DNA of 42,016 nt from Betaproteobacteria bacterium (GTDB lineage Bacteria; Pseudomonadota; Gammaproteobacteria; Burkholderiales; Usitatibacteraceae): the NCBI GenBank assembly GCA_011391275.1, contig JAABQW010000298.1:1-42016 (forward strand). The letters are read 5' to 3'. A program made the position numbers and the translations under genes. Shown here one piece after another: positions 1-7,631 of this stretch; the first letter of the stretch is position 1, and each line of letters begins with the position of its first letter. The notes beneath the pieces are model-generated. The model worked only from the letters and a program-made list of their open reading frames with translations. It had not been told where the DNA came from and did not search any database.

Positions 1-187
1 CGGGTAGCTAAATGCGGAAGAGATAACCGCTGAAAGCATCTAAGCGGGAAACTTGCCTGAAGATGAGATCTCCCGGGGGTTCAACCCCCCTGAAGGGTCG
101 TCCGAGACCAGGACGTTGATAGGCTGGGTGTGCAAGGGCGGCAACGCCTTGAGCTAACCAGTACTAATTGCCCGTGCGGCTTGACTC
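1..187 (+). rRNA. rrl: 23S ribosomal RNA, 3' end (partial)
   Basis: This is the last part of a 23S rRNA gene; the rest lies before the window. The conserved 3' region is readable: the GATAACCGCTGAAAGCATCTA segment near position 20, the TGATAGGCTGGGTGTG stretch near 116 and the closing AGTACTAATTGCCCGTG block near 161. The end is placed near 187 by analogy with known 23S 3' ends, which close with a GGCTTGAC-like sequence; it could be a few bases off. A 5S gene follows on the same strand after about 130 bases. Confidence 0.95.
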
Positions 188-316
188 TATAACTCTGCTT
201 GAAAAGCCTGTGCGCGCCACCAAAACGGCGCCGAGGCACTACTACCCAACCTTCATGTACCCCCCGAACAAGCGCGTGGCCGCCCGCCCAGAACACAGGC
301 GACCACGACACAGAAT
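188..316 (+). other. 23S-5S rRNA internal spacer
   Basis: About 130 bases separate the two rRNA genes. I see no tRNA cloverleaf and no credible reading frame. In rrn operons this spacer carries processing stems; I did not resolve them. Confidence 0.7.
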
Positions 317-431
317 TCCTGGCGACCATAGCGCGTTGGCCCCACCCCTTCCCATCCCGAACAGGACCGTGAAACGACGTCGCGCCGATGATATTGCGGA
401 TTGCCCGTGAGAAAGTAGGTCATCGCCAGGG
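317..431 (+). rRNA. rrf: 5S ribosomal RNA
   Basis: The ends pair with each other: CCTGGCGA near 318 and TCGCCAGG near 423-430 form helix I. Between them lie the usual landmarks CCATAGCG, CCCATCCCGAAC and GTGAAACG...GCGCCGATGATA. The length of about 115 bases is normal. It is the last gene of the rrn operon and is followed at once by a strong terminator. Confidence 0.95.
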
Positions 432-440
432 CCTTACCAG

Positions 441-478
441 AAAGGGCCACCCCGAACGGGGTGGCCCTTTCGTTTTTT
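441..478 (+). terminator. Intrinsic terminator of the rrn operon
   Basis: A perfect 13-bp stem, AAAGGGCCACCCC pairing with GGGGTGGCCCTTT, closes on a GAAC loop (441-470) and is followed by a T-run (473-478). It lies ten bases behind the 5S gene, so it should end the rRNA transcript. Confidence 0.93.
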
Positions 479-547
479 GCGCGCCCGCCTTGCGCGCGCA
501 CCGCTGCGGGCGATAACCTCGTTGCGAGCACCGCCGAGGAGAGAGCC

Positions 548-1672
548 TTGAAAGCCCGCGCAGCCGTCCTTCACGTCGTCGGAGCGCCGCAGCCCTACGA
601 GCAGAGCCGGCCGCTGCGGATCGAGGAAATCGACATCGCCCCGCCCGGCCCCGGGGAAGTGCTGGTGCGAGTCCGTGCCGCCGGCCTGTGCCACTCGGAC
701 CTCTCGGTCATCAACGGCGACCGCCCCCGCCCCGTACCGATGGCGCTGGGCCACGAAGCGGCCGGCGAAGTGGTCGAGTGCGGTCCCTTCGTCGCGGACC
801 TCGAGCCGGGTGACCACGTCGTGATGGTGTTCGTCCCGAGCTGCGGGCACTGCGTGCCCTGCATGGAAGGCCGGCCCGCGCTCTGCGAGCCCGGCGCTGC
901 CGCCAACACCGCGGGAACGCTCCTCGGCGGCGGCCGGCGCCTGTCGATGGGCGGCAAGCCCGTCAACCACCACATGGGCGTCTCCGCGTTCGCCGACTAC
1001 GCGGTGGTCTCGCGCCGCTCCCTCGTGAAGGTCGACCCGACGCTCGCGTTCGACGAGGCCGCGCTCTTCGGATGCGCCGTCCTCACCGGCGTCGGGGCGG
1101 TGGTCAACACCGCCCGCATGACTCCCGGCACCACCGCCGCCGTCGTCGGCCTCGGCGGCGTTGGGATGAACAGCATCCTCGCGGCGGTTCTCTCCGGGGC
1201 GAGGGCCGTCGTCGCCGTGGACCTGTTCGACGACAAGCTCGACCTCGCGCGCTCCCTGGGCGCCACTCACTGCGTCAACGCCAGGGCGCCCGACGCCATC
1301 CAGCAGGTGAGGGACGCAACCGGCGGCGGCGTCGACTTCGCCTTCGAGATGGCGGGATCGGTGCAGGCCATGGAACTCGCCTACCGCATCACGCGGCGGG
1401 GAGGCACCACGGTGACCGCCGGCCTTCCGCATCCGGACCACCGCTGGCCCCTGCAGCACGTGAACCTCACCGCGGAGGAGCGCACTGTCAAGGGCAGCTA
1501 CGTGGGCTCGTGCGTGCCGGTGCGCGACCTGCCCCGGTACATCGCCCTCTACAAGGAGGGAAAGCTCCCCGTCGACCGGCTGATGAGCGATCACCTGAAG
1601 CTGGAGGACATCAACGCGGGGTTCGACAGGCTGGCGAGCGGTCGCGTCGTCCGCCAGGTCGTGATTCCCTAG
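548..1672 (+). CDS. Zinc-dependent alcohol dehydrogenase (MDR family)
   Basis: A 374-residue medium-chain dehydrogenase/reductase that should oxidise an alcohol or reduce an aldehyde with NAD(H). Seen: the catalytic-zinc cysteine in GLCHSD (about residue 48), GHEAAGEV with the second zinc ligand, the four-cysteine structural zinc loop (CGHCVPC...ALC), and the Rossmann motif GLGGVG with an acidic residue at the end of the next strand (VVAVDLF), favouring NAD. The start is taken as TTG 548 because GAGGAG lies six bases before it and the protein then begins where the family begins. An upstream in-frame start at 461 would lie inside the rrn terminator stem. Substrate cannot be told from sequence. 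The next gene follows after 29 bases but is probably functionally separate. Confidence 0.88.
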   Translation: MKARAAVLHVVGAPQPYEQSRPLRIEEIDIAPPGPGEVLVRVRAAGLCHSDLSVINGDRPRPVPMALGHEAAGEVVECGPFVADLEPGDHVVMVFVPSCGHCVPCMEGRPALCEPGAAANTAGTLLGGGRRLSMGGKPVNHHMGVSAFADYAVVSRRSLVKVDPTLAFDEAALFGCAVLTGVGAVVNTARMTPGTTAAVVGLGGVGMNSILAAVLSGARAVVAVDLFDDKLDLARSLGATHCVNARAPDAIQQVRDATGGGVDFAFEMAGSVQAMELAYRITRRGGTTVTAGLPHPDHRWPLQHVNLTAEERTVKGSYVGSCVPVRDLPRYIALYKEGKLPVDRLMSDHLKLEDINAGFDRLASGRVVRQVVIP

Positions 1673-1701
1673 GCCCGCCGCCCCCGCGAGAATCGCCATT
1701 G

Positions 1702-3585
1702 ATGGCGACGCCCAGCGCACCCACCCCCGACAAGAAGGCACGCGGACCGGCCCTCGCCGCGATCGCACGCCGGCTGTGGAGCCAGCCCCGGTCGCGAAGC
1801 GTGGTTCTCTACCTGCTCGTGGCGGTCTTCCTCGTCGCGGCGAGCCGGCTGCCAAACCGCGAGGACGCGCCGCTCGCGATCCTCGAGCGCCTCGCTTTCG
1901 ACTACCAGATGCAGGTCCTGCGCGACCACTGGCCGCACCCCATCGAGAACGACGTGGTCCTGGTCGGCATCGACGAGGGCAGCGAGGAGGTCTTCACGGA
2001 GCCCGTGGCGCTCTGGCACAGGCACTTCGCGCGGCTCTTCGTCGCCCTCGCCGAAGCCCGGCCCCGCGCGGTGGGGGTCGACGTGGTGCCCCCGGAGCGC
2101 TCGTACGACGACATCGTGCCGGGTTACGACCTCGCGCTCTTCCGTTCCATCCGCGACCTTCGCCAGAAGACCGTCGCCGTCTTCGCGCTTACCGTCGACC
2201 GGGAGGGACGCGCGGCGCGCATGCACCCGACGTTCGCGCGCGTGATCGGCGAAGAGGGCCTGGGCATCGACCAGCAGTTGCGGGACCCGGACTCGGTCTC
2301 GCGCCGCTTCGACGAGGCGGCCCTCGGCACCGAGCGGACCGCCCGCACGCTCGTCGGGCAGATGCTCCGCGGCCTGGGCCTTCCGGTGGAGGCGGGCTAC
2401 ATCGACTACAGCGTCGGCGCGCGGATGGAGTACATCCCCATGCAGGACGTCATCGCCTGGAAGGAGCAGGGCCAGTCCGAGCGGCTCCGGGCGGCCTTCG
2501 CCGGCCGCATCGTGCTCGTGGGTTACGTGCTCAAGCGTGCCGACCGCTGGGAGCTGCCGGTGCGCCTGATCGACGTCGACCGGGCCGACGGGCGCGCGCG
2601 ACTCAGCCAGCCAGGCGTCATCACCCACCTGCAGGTGATGCGCAGCCACCTGGCGAGCGGCCTGCTGCAGCCGATGGGGGAGGCGCTGCGCTGGTCCCTG
2701 TGCCTGCTCGCCGCCGGCCTCGTCTTCTTCCACTTCCGCCTCGCGACTGCCCTCGCGATCGTCCTCGGCCTCACCGCCGTCGTGGGCGGCGCCGGCCTCT
2801 ACGCCATCCGCGCGCACCAGGTCCTGGTGCCCGTCGCCTCCATCGCCTTCACGATCTGGGCCGGCTTCGTCACGCGGGCGATCGTGGACGGCATAGAGAA
2901 CACCGTCGAACGCGGCCGCCTGCGGCGGACCTTCGCGGGGCAGGTGAGCCCCGCGGTGATGAACGAGATGCTCGCGGGGAGCCTCTCCCCCGGCGTGAGC
3001 GGCCAGCTCGCCGACGTGTGCATCCTCTTCAGCGACATCCGGGCGTTCACGACGCTCTCGGAGCGCATGCCCCCGGTCGTCGTGACCACCGTCCTGCAGC
3101 GGTACTTCGACCGCATGGTGCACGCCGTCCACCGCCACGAGGGCACCGTCGACAAGTTCATCGGCGACGGCCTGATGGTCCTGTTCGGGGCGCCCCGGAA
3201 GTCGGACGATCCCTGCGGCGACGCGGTGAAGTGCGCGCTGGACATGATGTCCGAGCTCGACGAGCTCAACGCGGAGTTCGAGAAGGAGGGCCTGCCGACG
3301 CTCGTCATAGGCATCGGCATCAACTTCGGCACCGTCACCGTCGGCAACATAGGATCGTCGGAGCGGCACAATTATTCGGCCATCGGGGACGCGGTCAACG
3401 TGGCCGCGCGGCTGGAGGGGCTGACCAAGGAGCTCGGGCGTAAGATACTCATTACCGAGTCCGTGGTGAGCCGGATGGGGGAAGGGTTTCACTTCGACCC
3501 GCTGGGCACCCACCAGATCAAGGGACACAGCCCCGTGGGCATCTGGGGCATCCGCACGGCGCGGCCGGCGCCTGCGGCGACATGA
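1702..3585 (+). CDS. CHASE2-domain membrane adenylate cyclase (class III)
   Basis: A 627-residue sensor that should convert ATP to cAMP in the cytoplasm in response to an extracytoplasmic signal. Layout: one membrane segment at about residues 34-52, a CHASE2 sensor domain outside the membrane to about 325, a run of membrane segments at about 330-400, then a class III cyclase domain. The catalytic set is complete: metal-binding Asp445 (FSDIRAF) and Asp489 (KFIGDG), adenine-selecting Lys485 and Asp563 (AIGDAVN), and transition-state Asn566 and Arg570. Lys plus Asp point to ATP rather than GTP. It is followed directly by two secreted FecR-like proteins and a secreted caspase; the next gene's ribosome-binding site lies at this gene's stop codon, so translation is likely coupled. 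No cAMP receptor gene is seen nearby. Confidence 0.92.
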   Translation: MATPSAPTPDKKARGPALAAIARRLWSQPRSRSVVLYLLVAVFLVAASRLPNREDAPLAILERLAFDYQMQVLRDHWPHPIENDVVLVGIDEGSEEVFTEPVALWHRHFARLFVALAEARPRAVGVDVVPPERSYDDIVPGYDLALFRSIRDLRQKTVAVFALTVDREGRAARMHPTFARVIGEEGLGIDQQLRDPDSVSRRFDEAALGTERTARTLVGQMLRGLGLPVEAGYIDYSVGARMEYIPMQDVIAWKEQGQSERLRAAFAGRIVLVGYVLKRADRWELPVRLIDVDRADGRARLSQPGVITHLQVMRSHLASGLLQPMGEALRWSLCLLAAGLVFFHFRLATALAIVLGLTAVVGGAGLYAIRAHQVLVPVASIAFTIWAGFVTRAIVDGIENTVERGRLRRTFAGQVSPAVMNEMLAGSLSPGVSGQLADVCILFSDIRAFTTLSERMPPVVVTTVLQRYFDRMVHAVHRHEGTVDKFIGDGLMVLFGAPRKSDDPCGDAVKCALDMMSELDELNAEFEKEGLPTLVIGIGINFGTVTVGNIGSSERHNYSAIGDAVNVAARLEGLTKELGRKILITESVVSRMGEGFHFDPLGTHQIKGHSPVGIWGIRTARPAPAAT

Positions 3586-3596
3586 AGGAGGTCCAC

Positions 3597-4439
3597 ATGA
3601 AAACGACACTTCGCGCACTCCTCGCCACGGCGGCGGCCCTTGCGGCGATCACGGCGCTGGCCGCCGACGGCATCGCGTTCATCACCAACCTCAAGGGCGA
3701 GGCTTCCGTCGACGGCGCCCCGCGCCCGCTGCTCATGAGCGAGCTGGCCAGGGGCCAGAAGATCGCCGTGGGCAAGGAGGGCCAGGTGACCGTGATGTAC
3801 ATCCAGTCGGGCAAGGAATACCAGCTGAAGGGCCCAGGCGACTACTCGGTGGGCGAGCGCGGCATCGACGCCGCCCACGGCATCCCCCCGGCGGCCCGCG
3901 AGACGCCGTGGCGCGCGAACAGCGAGGTCCTCGTGAAGGTCGCGCAGTCGTCGTCGGCCAGCATCCGCATGCGCTCGATCGCCCCAGCGAAGCCCGCGGC
4001 GAAGGCGAGGCTCGACTTCCCGACCCGCGGCGCGGTGACGCAGTTGCAGCCGACCCTTCGCTGGACGGCGCCGGACGCGAAGGCGCAGGCCGACGTCGCG
4101 ATCGCCGTCGCGGGCAGGGAGGACAAGCCGGTCGCCAAGGCGCGCGTTGCGGCCACGAGCCACCGCTTCCCGGTGAAGCTGCAGCCCGACACGGAATACG
4201 CCTGGACGGTTTCCGTGGCCGGCGAGGAGATCGGGGCCGCGCGGTTCCGCACGCTTCCCGCGGCGGCCATCCAGGGCGCGGAGAAGCGGCGCCCCCCCGA
4301 GAGGGCGGAGTTCACCGATCGCCTGATGTACGCGCTCCTGCTGCAGGAAATGGGTGCGGAGCAGGAGGCGCAGGAAGCCTGGGGCAAGCTGGCCCAGGAG
4401 CGAACCGACCTTCCGGAGCTCGAGAGCCTCGCGAAGTAG
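3597..4439 (+). CDS. Secreted FecR-like domain protein, copy 1
   Basis: A 280-residue exported protein of unknown function. It has a Sec signal peptide (KTT, a hydrophobic Ala/Leu run, then ALAADG near residue 22). The next 80 or so residues (TNLKGEASVDG..., VTVMYI...GKEYQLKGPGDY) resemble the beta-strand FecR-type domain. A probable immunoglobulin-like section follows (LQPTLRW...YAWTVSVAGEE), then a helical tail (LLQEMGAEQEAQEAWGKL) that looks like a TPR hairpin. ATG 3597 is chosen because AAGGAGG lies six bases before it; ATG 3582 would lack one and overlap the cyclase. About 21 bases downstream is a paralogue with the same layout. In this position the pair could act as envelope sensors or partners of the CHASE2 domain; that is inference. 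Confidence 0.85.
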   Translation: MKTTLRALLATAAALAAITALAADGIAFITNLKGEASVDGAPRPLLMSELARGQKIAVGKEGQVTVMYIQSGKEYQLKGPGDYSVGERGIDAAHGIPPAARETPWRANSEVLVKVAQSSSASIRMRSIAPAKPAAKARLDFPTRGAVTQLQPTLRWTAPDAKAQADVAIAVAGREDKPVAKARVAATSHRFPVKLQPDTEYAWTVSVAGEEIGAARFRTLPAAAIQGAEKRRPPERAEFTDRLMYALLLQEMGAEQEAQEAWGKLAQERTDLPELESLAK

Positions 4440-4460
4440 GAACGCGCCGGGGATACGACC

Positions 4461-5288
4461 ATGAGACCCGTCGATCGCGCTCTTTGCATCGGCCTTTTTT
4501 TCCTCGTTTCGCTGGCTGCGCGTGGGGCCGACCCCGTCGCGTTCGTCTCGGACTTCCGGGGCGAGGTCGCGGTGAACGGCGCCGGCCGCCCGGCCTTCCT
4601 CGCCGAGCTGCTCCCCGGCACGCGGCTCGTGCTGGGCCGGGACGCCAGCGCGTCGGTGATGTACGTCGTGGCCGGGGAAGAATTCTCCCTGAAGGGACCG
4701 GGCGAGTTCGTCGTGACCCGGCAGGGGGTAAAGGCCGAAAAGGGGAGCGCGCCTGCCAGCCGCATCCCCGCGGTCAAGGCGAACATGGCGATCCTGGTGC
4801 AGACGTCGCGGGCGGCCACCGCCAGCCTGCGGATGCGCAGCGCCCCGGCACCCAGGAGCGAGAAGGCCGGGCCGGCCTATCCCGTGGGCGCGAAGATCGC
4901 CACGCTCCAGCCGACCCTGCGATGCGCAGGCGACGCGAACGCCAGCCACGCGGTGGTCGTGACCACGGCGGCGGGAAAGGAGGTGTTCCGCGGCGGCACC
5001 AAGGGGACATCGATCCGCCTGCCCGTGCGCCTCGCGGCCGGCCAGGGTTATGCGTGGACCTGTGCCACGGGCACGGGCGAGCCGGCCGAGGCCCGGTTCG
5101 AGACGCTGCCGGCGGAGGCGATCGCGACGGCCGAAAAGGCGCGCGCGGCCGCCCGGACGTTCCCCGACCGCGTCCTCCTGGCGATGCTCCTCCAGGAACT
5201 CGGCGCGGCGCAGGATTCGCGGGAGGCGTGGGCGCAGCTCGCCGGGGAGCGCCCCGACATTCCCGAACTCGCGGGGCTGGCACGCTGA
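4461..5288 (+). CDS. Secreted FecR-like domain protein, copy 2
   Basis: A 275-residue paralogue of the preceding gene with the same order of parts: signal peptide (CIGLFFLVSLAARGAD), FecR-like strand region (SDFRGEVAVNG..., SVMYVVAGEEFSLKGPGEF), Ig-like section (LQPTLRC...YAWTCATG) and helical tail (AMLLQELGAAQDSREAW). The copies agree best in the FecR-like core and the tail and differ in the linkers, so the duplication is not recent. This copy has two cysteines in the Ig-like section where copy 1 has none that match (LRC for LRW, WTCA for WTVS); they could form a disulfide in the periplasm. Function unknown. Confidence 0.83.
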   Translation: MRPVDRALCIGLFFLVSLAARGADPVAFVSDFRGEVAVNGAGRPAFLAELLPGTRLVLGRDASASVMYVVAGEEFSLKGPGEFVVTRQGVKAEKGSAPASRIPAVKANMAILVQTSRAATASLRMRSAPAPRSEKAGPAYPVGAKIATLQPTLRCAGDANASHAVVVTTAAGKEVFRGGTKGTSIRLPVRLAAGQGYAWTCATGTGEPAEARFETLPAEAIATAEKARAAARTFPDRVLLAMLLQELGAAQDSREAWAQLAGERPDIPELAGLAR

Positions 5289-5331
5289 GCTTGCCGTCGG
5301 GCATGGCGTCTTGAGCGATAATCCGCGGTCC

Positions 5332-5356
5332 GGCCCCGGGCTTCGCGCCCCGGGCC
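5332..5356 (+). promoter_or_regulatory. GC hairpin just upstream of the caspase-MORN start
   Basis: GGCCCCGGGC (5332-5341) can pair with GCCCCGGGCC (5347-5356), ten positions with one C-C mismatch, around a short TTCGC-type loop. It ends ten bases before ATG 5367, and no Shine-Dalgarno sequence is seen there. There is no T-run, so it is not a standard terminator. It may limit or stabilise translation of the caspase. A weak GATAAT (5317-5322) just upstream could be a -10 element, but its best -35 (TTGCCG at 5291) is 20 bases away. Confidence 0.4.
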
Positions 5357-5366
5357 CGCCAAGACG

Positions 5367-7361
5367 ATGACGACAGGAATTCCCGCCACCCGCCTGCGCA
5401 CGATCGCCGCCCTCGCCGCGCTGGCGATCCTCGTGGCCTTCGCGCCGGCCGCGATGGCCAACGGTCGCGTGGCGCTCCTCATCGGCAACAACGCCTACCC
5501 GTCCTCGCCGCTTCGCAACGCGGGGAACGACGCGCGCGACCTGGGCGCGGCGCTCCGGGAGATGGGCTTCAAGACGATCGTCAAGGAGAACACGTCGCGC
5601 GCGCAGATGATCGCGGCGCTGCAGGAGTTCGGCAAGGCGCTCGACGGCGCCGAGGCGGCGCTCTTCTTCTATGCGGGCCACGCGATGCAGTTCAAGGACC
5701 GCAACTACCTCATCCCCATCGACGCGGTCATGGGATCCGAGGACGACGTCACGTTCTTTTCCGTGGAGGTCTCGCAGGTCTTCGACCGCATGGAGCGTGC
5801 CCGGACGCGCTTCAACTTCGTCATCCTGGACGCCTGCCGCGACAACCCCTTCCGCGACACCTTCAAGGTCTCCGCCACCGGTCTTGCGCAGATGGGCGGG
5901 CCTTCCGGCACCCTGATCGCATACGCGACCGCGCCAGGCGCCACGGCCGCCGACGGCTTCGGCCGGAACGGCATCTACACGGGCCACATCCTGCAGAACA
6001 TCAAGGTCCCGGACATGCCGGTGGAAGTCCTCTTCCGCAAGGTCCGCGAAGGAGTGGAACGCGACACCAAGCGCCTGCAGACGCCGTGGGAACTCTCGTC
6101 GATCAAGGGGGACTTCGTCTTCAACGCGACGGGGCGCCAGCCCGCCGCGGGCACCGGCCAGGCGGGCGCCGGCCCGTCGGCCGACATGGCCGCGCAGCTC
6201 GAGCTCCAGTTCTGGAAGAGCGTGCAGGACTCCAGCAACGCCAACGACATCCAGGCCTACCTCGAGAAGTATCCCAACGGCGTCTTCGCGTCGCTGGCGC
6301 GCAATCGCGTCGATTCGATGCTGGGGCGCGGGCGCGCGGCAGCGGCGGCGGCGCCTGCCGCATCGCCCGCCGTGGTGCCTCCCCCCGCGACGGCGGCAAC
6401 GTCGGCCACTTCGCCGCCGGCGACCGCCGCGAAGGAGGAGCCGGCACCCGCCGTGGCGGCGGCAAGGGTGGCGACCGCGCCGCCCTCCGTCACTGCCGCC
6501 TCGCCATCGGCGGCCCCGGCGGCAGCCGCGGCGCCGGCTGCCCCTCCAGCGCCCAAGCCCAAGGACGACCAGCCCGGCCGGGAGATCGCCCCCGGGATAC
6601 GCGAAGTGACCTTCGCCGACGGTTCGGTCTACGTGGGCGGGATGCGCGGCATCCAGTTGCACGGCAAGGGGCAGTACACCTCCAAGGTCTTCAAGTACCA
6701 GGGCGAGTTCCTGGACGGGCTCAAGCACGGCACGGGCAAGTACGAATGGGAGAACGGCGATCGCTACGAAGGCACCTTCGCCGACGACCGCCCGAACGGC
6801 AGCGGCAAGTACCAGTTCGCCAACGGCGACACCTACGAAGGCGAAGTGAAGGCGGGCGTGGTGGCCGGCCGCGGCACGTACGTGACGAAATCCGGGGACC
6901 GCATCGAGGGGTCCTTCGTCGGGGGGCTCGCCAACGGGACGGGCATCTACCGCTTCGCGAGCGGCGATCGCTACGAGGGCGAGCTTGCCGGTGGCAAGCC
7001 CCACGGCAAGGGGCGCTACTTCGCGAAGGGCGGCGACCGGATCGAGGCTCCGTTCGTGGACGGGCTGGCGCACGGCAAGGGCGTCTACTACTTCTCCAAC
7101 AACGACCGCTACGAGGGCGACATCCGCGAGGGGGCGCTCACGGGCACGGGGGCCTACTTCCATGCCTCCGGCCAGAAGTACGAGGGCGAGATGGTCAACG
7201 GGGTGCCGCAGGGCAAGGGGACCTTCTGGTTCGCCGACGGCTCGCGCTTCGAGGGGGTCTTCGAACGCGGGCTCGCCCGGGCCAAGGGGGCGCTGGTCAG
7301 GCCCGACGGCAGCCGGACGGACGCCGAGATCATCGACGGCGGGGTGCGCCTGCCGGGATGA
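5367..7361 (+). CDS. Secreted caspase-family (C14) protein with ten MORN repeats
   Basis: A 664-residue exported protein. Order: signal peptide to about residue 31; a caspase-like peptidase domain to about 250 with catalytic His105 (YAGHAMQ) and Cys157 (LDACRDNPF); a helical segment near 275-320 (FWKSVQDSSNANDIQAYLE) often found with bacterial caspases; an Ala/Pro-rich linker; then ten back-to-back 23-residue MORN repeats (pattern RYEG.F..G..HGKG.Y.F..GD) from about 420 to 650. The Cys-His pair is intact, so it should cleave peptides, probably after a basic residue as in other prokaryotic caspases (family knowledge). MORN repeats are used for membrane or protein binding. The signal peptide puts it in the periplasm or outside. 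It ends the cluster begun by the cyclase, 78 bases behind the second FecR-like gene. Confidence 0.9.
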   Translation: MTTGIPATRLRTIAALAALAILVAFAPAAMANGRVALLIGNNAYPSSPLRNAGNDARDLGAALREMGFKTIVKENTSRAQMIAALQEFGKALDGAEAALFFYAGHAMQFKDRNYLIPIDAVMGSEDDVTFFSVEVSQVFDRMERARTRFNFVILDACRDNPFRDTFKVSATGLAQMGGPSGTLIAYATAPGATAADGFGRNGIYTGHILQNIKVPDMPVEVLFRKVREGVERDTKRLQTPWELSSIKGDFVFNATGRQPAAGTGQAGAGPSADMAAQLELQFWKSVQDSSNANDIQAYLEKYPNGVFASLARNRVDSMLGRGRAAAAAAPAASPAVVPPPATAATSATSPPATAAKEEPAPAVAAARVATAPPSVTAASPSAAPAAAAAPAAPPAPKPKDDQPGREIAPGIREVTFADGSVYVGGMRGIQLHGKGQYTSKVFKYQGEFLDGLKHGTGKYEWENGDRYEGTFADDRPNGSGKYQFANGDTYEGEVKAGVVAGRGTYVTKSGDRIEGSFVGGLANGTGIYRFASGDRYEGELAGGKPHGKGRYFAKGGDRIEAPFVDGLAHGKGVYYFSNNDRYEGDIREGALTGTGAYFHASGQKYEGEMVNGVPQGKGTFWFADGSRFEGVFERGLARAKGALVRPDGSRTDAEIIDGGVRLPG

Positions 7362-7403
7362 GGGCCCGCCCGTCGACAGGGTGCGCCGGCGCCGGGGCTA
7401 CGG

Positions 7404-7429
7404 TATAATCGCAGGTTCCGCTACAAGGA
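7404..7429 (+). promoter_or_regulatory. Possible -10 element and ribosome-binding site of the 42-residue gene
   Basis: A perfect TATAAT lies at 7404-7409 and AAGGAG at 7424-7429, seven bases before the ATG at 7437. No convincing -35 hexamer lies at normal spacing: TCGACA at 7373 is 25 bases from the -10. The leader would be only about 20 bases. Confidence 0.5.
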
Positions 7430-7436
7430 GCTGGCC

Positions 7437-7565
7437 ATGGCCGAACGCAAACGTACCCGTCGCAACACCCTCGAGCGCCGTTGCCTGTCCAAGGCCTTCA
7501 AGCGCCTGTTTCACGGCGCGTCGAAGTCCACCTTCAAGGTGCTGGAGCAGATCAAGAAGAACTGA
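7437..7565 (+). CDS. Small basic protein of 42 residues, function unknown
   Basis: This short frame begins MAERKRTRRNTLE and ends FKVLEQIKKN. It has a well-spaced AAGGAG and a perfect TATAAT upstream, which supports real expression. The protein is strongly basic (Arg/Lys-rich N-terminus and C-terminus), has one cysteine and no membrane segment, and could form two amphipathic helices. It might bind nucleic acid; no family is recognised. It has its own promoter-like element, separate from the caspase gene ending 75 bases upstream, and is followed by GC hairpins. Confidence 0.6.
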   Translation: MAERKRTRRNTLERRCLSKAFKRLFHGASKSTFKVLEQIKKN

Positions 7566-7620
7566 CCGCGACCGCGGTCGTTGTTCGCCGACGGGGCCGC
7601 GGATGCGGCCCTCGTCGTTT
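7564..7620. terminator. GC hairpins between convergent genes
   Basis: Two hairpins lie between the small gene and the end of pepN on the other strand: GACCGC/GCGGTC (7564-7579) and GGGCCGC/GCGGCCC (7594-7611), the second followed by TCGTCGTTT. The T content is poor, so this is a weak call for a bidirectional terminator. Confidence 0.35.
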
Positions 7621-7631
7621 GCGCGCCGCCG

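Noticed and set aside
188-316. tRNA gene in the 23S-5S spacer
   Set aside because: No cloverleaf or T-arm sequence (GGTTCGA-like) is present.
461-547. N-terminal extension of the alcohol dehydrogenase to ATG 461
   Set aside because: That codon lies inside the rrn terminator stem and the extra residues are unlike the family; TTG 548 has GAGGAG at correct spacing.
3489-7163. Antisense open frame of over 1200 codons opposite the FecR-like and caspase genes
   Set aside because: It has no recognisable domain, is rich in Arg/Gly/His as expected from antisense of G+C-rich codons, and the sense strand encodes proteins with intact motifs.
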